Below are positions 53,251-62,000 of a DNA stretch of 62,000 nucleotides, piece by piece. Each line of letters opens with the position of its first letter. Position 1 is the stretch's first letter. Origin of the DNA: Neocallimastix lanati (nom. inval.). Lineage: Eukaryota > Neocallimastigomycota > Neocallimastigomycetes > Neocallimastigales > Neocallimastigaceae. The stretch lies in the NCBI GenBank assembly GCA_016946835.1, contig JACVTC010000011.1, positions 1,917,501 to 1,979,500 of the forward strand, read 5' to 3'. Under the pieces are notes generated by a model that saw nothing but the letters and a program-made list of their open reading frames with translations, did not search any database and was not told the origin of the DNA. The position numbers and the translations under genes were made by a program.

Positions 53251-55954
53251 TGAAATAACTCAAGTCATAATTTTTTTAAATTATTATCTTTATCATTATA
53301 TATAAATATTAATTATTATTATTATTATACATAAATCATAATTATTATAATTATATATAAATATAATTTATTATACTAAATTAAACTTGTTACTTCAGTT
53401 TACAGTTACCTTTGGGTTAAGTTATTCGATGAGTAATACAAAAGTTAGAAATTTTTAAAACGCATTAATTTCTGTTATTCCTTTTTAATAATATATTTCT
53501 ATTTTAAAAATAAAAAATAAGAAATTATTAAATATACATATACTATAAAGAAAAAAAAATTTTTTTTTTTAATAACAATACAATAATTAATTTTTCACTA
53601 TTTCAATCTTTTTATTATACTTATTGAAGTTTTAAATTATATATTAATACTTTTTGAATTACAATAATTTATACTATTATACCATTTAAAAGTTATTATA
53701 ATAAATCTTATTTAATAATACAGTAAATTGTAAAAATTTTATTATTTTTTACTTTTTACTATATTTTATTATATTTTATTATTATTTTTTTTTTAATATT
53801 AAATATTTTATTATAAAAATTGAATTTTAAATTAGTTAATTAAATCATTTGGTATACTTTTTTTGCATTTATATTTTAATATATATATATATATATTTAA
53901 ATATAATTTATTATACACATTTCATTATATCTTTATGTTTTATAATAAATAATGTAATATATATAAAAGATTTTATAATAATTACATGTACGATATTTTT
54001 ATATTTTTTTAAAAAAAAATAAGAAAAAAATTTTCACTTAAAGTAGTTTCTGAGAAAATCATATCATATGAATTATTCCCAATTTTTTTTTTTTTTTTTA
54101 AGGCTACCTTTTTATCTTTAATTTGCTTAACCTTAAATGTATTTTTTTTTTTTTTTTTTAATAATAAATTTTATTTAATTTTTTGTGAGTATTAAAAATT
54201 TTATATAATATAAATAATTTTAAATATAAATAAAGTTATTTATTATAAATAAATTATTAATATATATATATTTTTTTTTTTGTTATTGTGTTTCTATTAT
54301 TTTTATTATTTTTTTTTTTCAATTATAAAATAAAAAAAAATAATATTAATATTTGTGTAGATTACTTATTTAATTTATAATGTAAAAAAAATAATATTAA
54401 TATTTGTGTGGATTATTTATTTAATTTATAATATAAAAAAAATAATATTAATATTTGTGTGGATTATTTATTTAATTTATAATATAAAAAAAAGTAATAA
54501 TAACTTTGACCAAAAAACAAAATAAAATTTTAAAAGGTGTTGAACTATCAAAAATTCATTTTCAATCAATTAAACTTTTTGTTAAATTATTCGAACTTTA
54601 ATTTATAATTAATATATAGTGAATATCATTTATACCAACAGATTTCATGAATTATATCTTTATATTTTTTTTTCTTAAAAAAAAAAAAAAAAAGATTTAT
54701 TTTATTTTATTTTAATTTAATTTATTTTTAATTTTTTTTTTTTTTTTTTTTTTTTGATAACAGGTTTTGGTATTTGGTCATGAATTATATATATATATAT
54801 ATCTTATTCACATTTTAATTATTTTTAATTTTTTAAAATTATTTAATAATTATGCATATATATAAATAATAAATAAATAAATAATCATAAATTATAATTT
54901 TAATAAGAAAAGATTAAGTATAGTCCATTTTAATAGTTATTGTTAATAGAATAATTATATAATAAATATTTATATATATAATATAATAAATTTGTTTTAA
55001 ATTAATACTATCTTTATTTTTTGCATGAATATAAGGAAAGAGATCATAGTAACTTATCAGTAATATGAAAATTATCAACACAATGAAAAGGATGATGTTG
55101 TATAAACAAAGTCTATGAATTATTGAACCTAATCAATAATACTAATGTATAATTATTTTTATATGAATTATTGTTTATTTTTATTAATTATTAATAGTAA
55201 TTCCTTATAAATGTAAAATTTAAAGCATTACTAATTATCAATATCATTATATGACATTATTATCTTAATTATAAAAAAAAAATATATTTTAAATAAAATT
55301 TTAATCATTATTCATTTTTTTAAGTATAGTAATATTTAAAATTTTTAATATATATATTTGTATATATATATATTAATTCAATAATCTTTTTATTTCCATT
55401 TTATAGAATTAGTAAAAATAAAAAAAAAAAAAAAAGAAAAAAAAAAAAAAAAAAAGATGAAAAAAAATAAATATAATTATTTATATTTATTTTTTTTCAT
55501 CATTTTTTTTTTTATTCTACAATATTGTTAGTAATAATTAATAATGAATTCAGAAATAGTAAAATATAAAATATAATTATTTTATTTTTTTAATTAGTTT
55601 TAAATCTTTATTGTAATCATTTAATTATTTAATCCTGGATAATAAAAAAAAATTTTTTTACCATTATATAATTTAATATTTAATAATAATAATATTATAT
55701 TTATTACTATTATATTATTATTATTTTTTTTTTAATATTTATTATTTAATTAATTATATATAAATATAAATATATATATTTATATTTTTAATTTAATTTT
55801 TTTTTTAGTTATATATGGTAATATATGTATAAAAGAAAAAGAAAAATAGTAATAAAAAGAAAAAAAAAAATTGAAACCATAAAAAAATTACATAAACGAA
55901 AATTAAAGTATATTAAAATAACAGAAATATTTATTTATTTATTTATTTATTTAT
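53251..55954. other. AT-rich intergenic stretch
   Basis: No gene could be supported. A patch at 53390-53480 of more even composition has no long frame. Homopolymer blocks are at 54077-54101, 54141-54159, 54672-54692, 54730-54755 and 55418-55456. The right end is the 3' flank of the minus-strand SAC3/GANP gene. Confidence 0.6.
54341..54493. repeat. 51-bp minisatellite, three copies
   Basis: Units start at 54341, 54392 and 54443. Each has TAATATTAATATTTGTGTxG, then GATTAxTTATTTAATTTATA and a run of A. Copies two and three are nearly identical and copy one differs at a few positions. Confidence 0.9.
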
Positions 55955-56570
55955 TTATATTTGTCCTTTAATATCAATTCCCTTCTTTGTAATTTCTTGC
56001 CATTTTTTCAAAAATATTTTATGAGTTTCTTTACCATTGATATATTCTTTATTTCTATCTTTTTTAATTGGACATCGTACACTATTCAATAAATTAATAC
56101 ATTCCTTTTCACTATCAAATCCTAACTCATTAGTGATAAATGATATAGAAAGTGTTAAATAAGCTTTTGTCATAATTTTTAATGCCTTTATACGTTCTCT
56201 TTCAATAAAATGGTCCATTAAATAACATGCCATATTATGTGGTGGATTTAAATATAATTGAAAGAGTTTATGATAATTTCCATTGGCAATCGCTGATCGA
56301 ACGCCAAGTGCATGTATTATAAATTCATGTTTCTTTTGTTCAGGTGTTAATTCTGAAATTAAAGTATTTATGTCTTTATTTATATATTTAATTTTTTATT
56401 TTGATATTAAAAATAATTTAAATTGTATTAAATATATATATTTTTATTAAATAAGAATTAATATTATTTTAAAATTAATATTAAAATTATTAATATATTT
56501 TTGATATTATTAATATTATATTAATATTATATATATATATATATATAATTTATATGTATAAACTAATTAA

Positions 56571-56601
<31 letters not shown>

Positions 56602-57144
56602 GATTTTTGGTAATATTTTTACCTTTTGGATTTAAAGTATGTAGATAATATAATAAACGGTAGGCTGTAAATTCTATTTCATTACCTTTAAAACCAAGCT
56701 TATATAATTGCTTTAATTGAGATTGACACTGATTATATTCACCTAAATCTCCCTATTCCATTAATATTGAAAAAATTTATATATAATATTTATATCAACA
56801 GGTTGATTGAATATTTTTTTTTTTATTAAATTAAATTTATTTTTATTCGTATAACCATTATAATTATTATTTAAATTCTATTATTTATATAAAAATTAAC
56901 GAAGATATACCTTCTCAAGTGCAATTCTTGCATGAATTTCATATACTTCAACAGCAAAATCATTTTTAATTCTTTGAACTGTTAAATCTTGTCTTAAACT
57001 TTTAAATTGATCACAAATATAATTATAATTTTGTTCTTCAGTCCATTTTCGTTTTAATAATTCTAATGTTTGACGTAATATATGTAAAGGTCTTACAGTT
57101 GATGGATCAGGTGCCTTTTTTAATTTATAAATTAATTTTAAATA

Positions 57145-57212
<68 letters not shown>

Positions 57213-57686
57213 ATATATAAATAAATAAATATATAAATAAATAAATAAATAGATAAATAAATAAATAAATTTTAAATTTTGTTTATTTAAAAAAAAATAA
57301 TTAAATAATTTATTAATAATATATTTTATAATTATTAATTAATTAATGGCTTACAGTGGTTAATCTCAAATAGTTCTTCTCTAAATCTTGACATGTTCCA
57401 ACTATTGTATCTATATCCCAATCAACAACATCTGGATTTCCATTTTGCTCTATATATTTTTGTTTAGTTATTTCTGCTTGACGAATTAAAGCTTCTTTTT
57501 CTTGTCTTTTTTTTAATTCTGCTGAAAAATCATCATTAAATCTTTTTGTTCTTTTTTGTCTTCGTATTATCTCTTCCATTCTTTCTTTTTCTGGTAGTCT
57601 CATTAATGATTCATCTATTACCACTGATGTTGGCATTTGTGAGGAATAAAGAGATGTAGAAAAGGTTGTATCTGAAGGCCTTTTTC

Positions 57687-57734
<48 letters not shown>

Positions 57735-59535
57735 TTAAATATAAATTATTTGACAAATCATGACTTAAATTTTCAATAGGTTTCGGATCTTGACAATTTC
57801 TTTTTTCATTTTATTTTATTTTTTATTATTATTAATGTTTTTTATATTATAAAAACGAAAGTAACATATTAATATTTAGAAAATATTATATATACATATA
57901 ATTAAAAAAAAAAAAAAACTTTTTTTGTTCAAAATTACTTCGGTAACCCCATATTTTCCCATTTTATTGTATACAAAGCATTTCGTTTTTTAGCATCTTC
58001 AATTAATTTTGCTAATTCCGTTTCAAGAATATTATATTTCTCTTTTGGGCATTCCTGATACATTTTTTTAATATAGTCCCTATTAAATTTTAATAAATAA
58101 TAAATCAATTTTTATACATTATTTTTATGAGTGATTAATAATAATGAAATTTATATTTTAAATTCATACTTTAATGTCTGTGGTAAAGTATCATTACTAT
58201 TTTCCTCTTTTTTTTTCGGTACTTCGTTTTTATCATTATTATTTTCTTTATTATTTTTTGGTTTTTCTGGTCTTACTACTATAAATTCTGGTTCTAATTA
58301 GTCATTAATTATTTAATATAATATAATACAAATAATTATACAAATAAAAAAAAAAAGAAAAAAAAAATAATTAATTTAGTTTTTTATAAAGCATTATATA
58401 AATATTATTCATATAATATTTATATAATGCTTACTAGAAGTATTTTGATTTGGTTTTGAATTTATATTAATTTTTATTTGATTATATTGATTAGATTTAT
58501 TTTGTATTTGTTCGTTTTTGTTGGAATTGGTAGCAATACTATTGTTAATATTTGTTGTTGGATTTACTGGATTTATATTTGGAGGATATCCAGGAGGAGG
58601 AGGAGGAGGTTGTTCAAATGGAAGAGGTGGCTGTGGTTGCGGAGGGGGTTGTGGTTGTGAAGGAGGTTGTGAAGGAGGTTGTGGTTTATATATATTACTA
58701 TCAAATTTTTTTTAAATTTTTTTTAAAGATTTTATATTTTATATTTAATTAAGATAAAAAATTAAAATAATAATAATAATAACAATAATAATTATAATTA
58801 TAATAATAATTATAATAATAATTATAATAATAATATTAGTAATAATAAAAATAATAATTAAAAAAAAAAAATAAAAATTATATAATTGAGACAATATTTC
58901 ATAATTATTTAATAATAAATTTTAAATTTACTCTGAATAAATTTTTTGAGGATTTTGTTGTAACTGTTGATTATAATTAGGATATTGATATTGATTATAA
59001 TATGCAAAATTTTGTTGTGATTGTAATTGTTGTGATAATGCTGGTGTCTGTCTTAGAGGATAGAGTTGAGTTGCATAATTTGAAACACCTGGAGGATAGG
59101 GCTGTGACATATAATTAGTAACACCAGGAGGATACAGCTGTGATGTATAATTTGAAACACCAGGAGGATATGTTTGGGTCATATAATTTGAAACACCAGG
59201 AGGTAGAGGTGTATTTGCATTTTGTTGTGAATTATATACATTTTGATAATACGAATTTTGAGAAAATTGAGTTTGGTAACTATAATTCAATCATAGAAAA
59301 TGAAATAAAATTTCATTGAAATAAAGAAGTGAATAAATATTTTACAAAAAAATTATTATTTCATTTTATTTATTTAACCAAAAGTATATATCAAAATTTA
59401 AAATAATTTAGTTTATTGTTTTTCAAAATATTTAATCTTATTTTATTTTTATTTAAATATATTTAATAAAATAAATAATTACAAATTTGAAAAGTTCGCT
59501 GAACCGGAATTAGGTTGCTGTGAATTCTGTGCCAT
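55955..59535 (-). CDS. SAC3/GANP-domain protein, Thp3/LENG8 type, 9 exons
   Basis: Nuclear protein of the SAC3/GANP family. Yeast Thp3 works with Csn12 in transcription elongation and splicing; animal LENG8 pairs with PCID2. Exons: 59535-59483, 59279-58932, 58697-58435, 58293-58170, 58079-57939, 57799-57355, 57114-56911, 56752-56623, 56352-55955. They give 701 residues with all phases consistent. The first half is disordered: a Tyr/Gln/Pro region with a YPPGVSNY repeat (exon 2), a Pro/Gln block (exon 3) and a run of about 14 Asn (exon 6). Between them lies a conserved [11 protein letters not shown] segment. The SAC3/GANP core starts at [16 protein letters not shown] and continues through [66 protein letters not shown] and [18 protein letters not shown]. 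It stops soon after. The start is the ATG that opens a splice-compatible first exon. Confidence 0.9.
57688..57732 (-). repeat. (AAT)n coding tract, poly-Asn in the Thp3/LENG8-like protein
   Basis: About 14 AAT codons in frame give a run of Asn in exon 6. Unlike most trinucleotide tracts in this window it is translated. Its length is likely to vary between alleles. Confidence 0.9.
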
Positions 59536-61223
<1,688 letters not shown>

Positions 61224-62000
61224 ATGTTAAAAATTCCAACTAATTCTTTATTGAAAAATAATATTGTTAATAATTTTAATTTATTAAACAAAGCACCAGT
61301 GAATTTATATTTTCAAAAATGTTTAAAACATCAATTTAATGAAAATTTTAAATATGATAATTTATTTATAAAAAAAAATTCAGAGGAAGATAAAAATCGT
61401 CCACTTATTAATATGAAAAACGTATTATTAGATGGAACTCTTAAAACATACAAAGGAAAGTTTATTAATGTTTATTCTCCAATTTATTATCAAGGAACTG
61501 AAGAGAGAGTTTTAATTGGTTCATATCCAAATATGACTCCAGAAGATTCAATAAAAGCCATTCATGCTGCTAAAAAAGCATTTAATAATGGCAAAGGAAG
61601 TAATATATATTGATAATTTAATTATATATATATTTTTAATTTATTAATATTTTATTCCCTAATATATTAATATGTATAATATTTATTAATATTGTATTTG
61701 TATAATAATTTAAAAAAAATATATAATTAAAAATAATTAGAATGGCCAAGTATGACACCATACGAAAGAATTAATGTTATGAATAAATTCTTAGAAGGTT
61801 TACAAAACAATAAAAATGAAATTGCAAAATCAATTATGTGGGAAATTGGTAAAAGTTGGGATGATTCCTTAAAGGAAGTTGTTAGGACTATTGGTACTTT
61901 TTATATTTATTATTATTATTTTGTAATTATTTTATTATAAAGTTAATGTAATAATTAAACTAATATTTAATAATAAAAATATTATTTATTTTTAGAATAT
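61224..62000 (+). CDS. Aldehyde dehydrogenase, GapN-like, 5' part (runs off the window)
   Basis: N-terminal part of an ALDH-superfamily enzyme. The sequence around VYSPIYYQGTEERVLIGSYP, AIHAAKKAFNNGKG, WPSMTPYERI and IMWEIGKSWDDSLKEVVRTI resembles the NADP-dependent non-phosphorylating glyceraldehyde-3-phosphate dehydrogenase group, which makes 3-phosphoglycerate and NADPH. Exons: 61224-61599, 61741-61893, and the start of a third at 61996, all phases consistent (about 178 residues seen). The catalytic Cys and Glu lie beyond the window, so activity cannot be judged. Residues 1-60 precede the usual start, are rich in Lys and Asn, have few acidic residues at the beginning, and may be an organelle-targeting extension (hydrogenosome in this group). 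Substrate assignment is tentative. Confidence 0.8.

Noticed and set aside
58478-58752. Gly-rich and Arg-rich plus-strand ORFs
   Set aside because: They are antisense to the Pro/Gln-rich exon 3 of the Thp3/LENG8-like gene, which has correct splice phases.

Overview
The window looks like nuclear DNA of an anaerobic gut fungus (Neocallimastigomycota). The reasons are an extreme A+T bias with long homopolymer and trinucleotide tracts, genes split by many short AT-only GT-AG introns, Asn/Gln-rich proteins, and a secreted GH11 xylanase joined to a fungal CBM1 by a Gln/Asn repeat linker. The genus cannot be fixed from sequence alone. Exon coordinates were assembled by hand from reading frame, GT/AG sites and protein-family continuity.

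Layout. 1-6454: a broken Ty1/copia retrotransposon whose integrase is split by a 773-bp insertion with a 6-bp duplication. 8658-12041 (+): a ten-exon vacuolar-type amino acid transporter (AVT/SLC38). 14577-16522 (+): a five-exon PP2C phosphatase. 18883-20070 (+): an intronless GH11-CBM1 xylanase. 20959-30348: a repeat-rich block with an odd G+C-richer island, an LTR-like repeat, a decayed second copia copy, and two LINE copies apparently head to tail on the minus strand. 31631-35218 (-): a fifteen-exon seven-transmembrane protein ending in an RGS domain. 35219-45240: a gene desert with a MITE-like element and related short motifs. 45250-48130 (-): a decayed ankyrin-repeat gene. 48969-51957 (+): a PCI-domain protein of the Csn12/PCID2 type. 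55955-59535 (-): a SAC3/GANP-domain protein of the Thp3/LENG8 type. 61224-62000 (+): the 5' end of a GapN-like aldehyde dehydrogenase.

Functional reading. The window mixes secreted plant-wall degradation (xylanase), nutrient transport (AVT), signalling (7TM-RGS receptor, PP2C) and nuclear mRNA biogenesis. The most striking arrangement is that the Csn12/PCID2-like and Thp3/LENG8-like genes, whose relatives form one protein complex in yeast and animals, are convergent neighbours about 4 kb apart. Host genes here have open frames and clean splice sites, while retroelements and the ankyrin gene are full of frameshifts, so the breaks are more likely real decay than sequencing noise.
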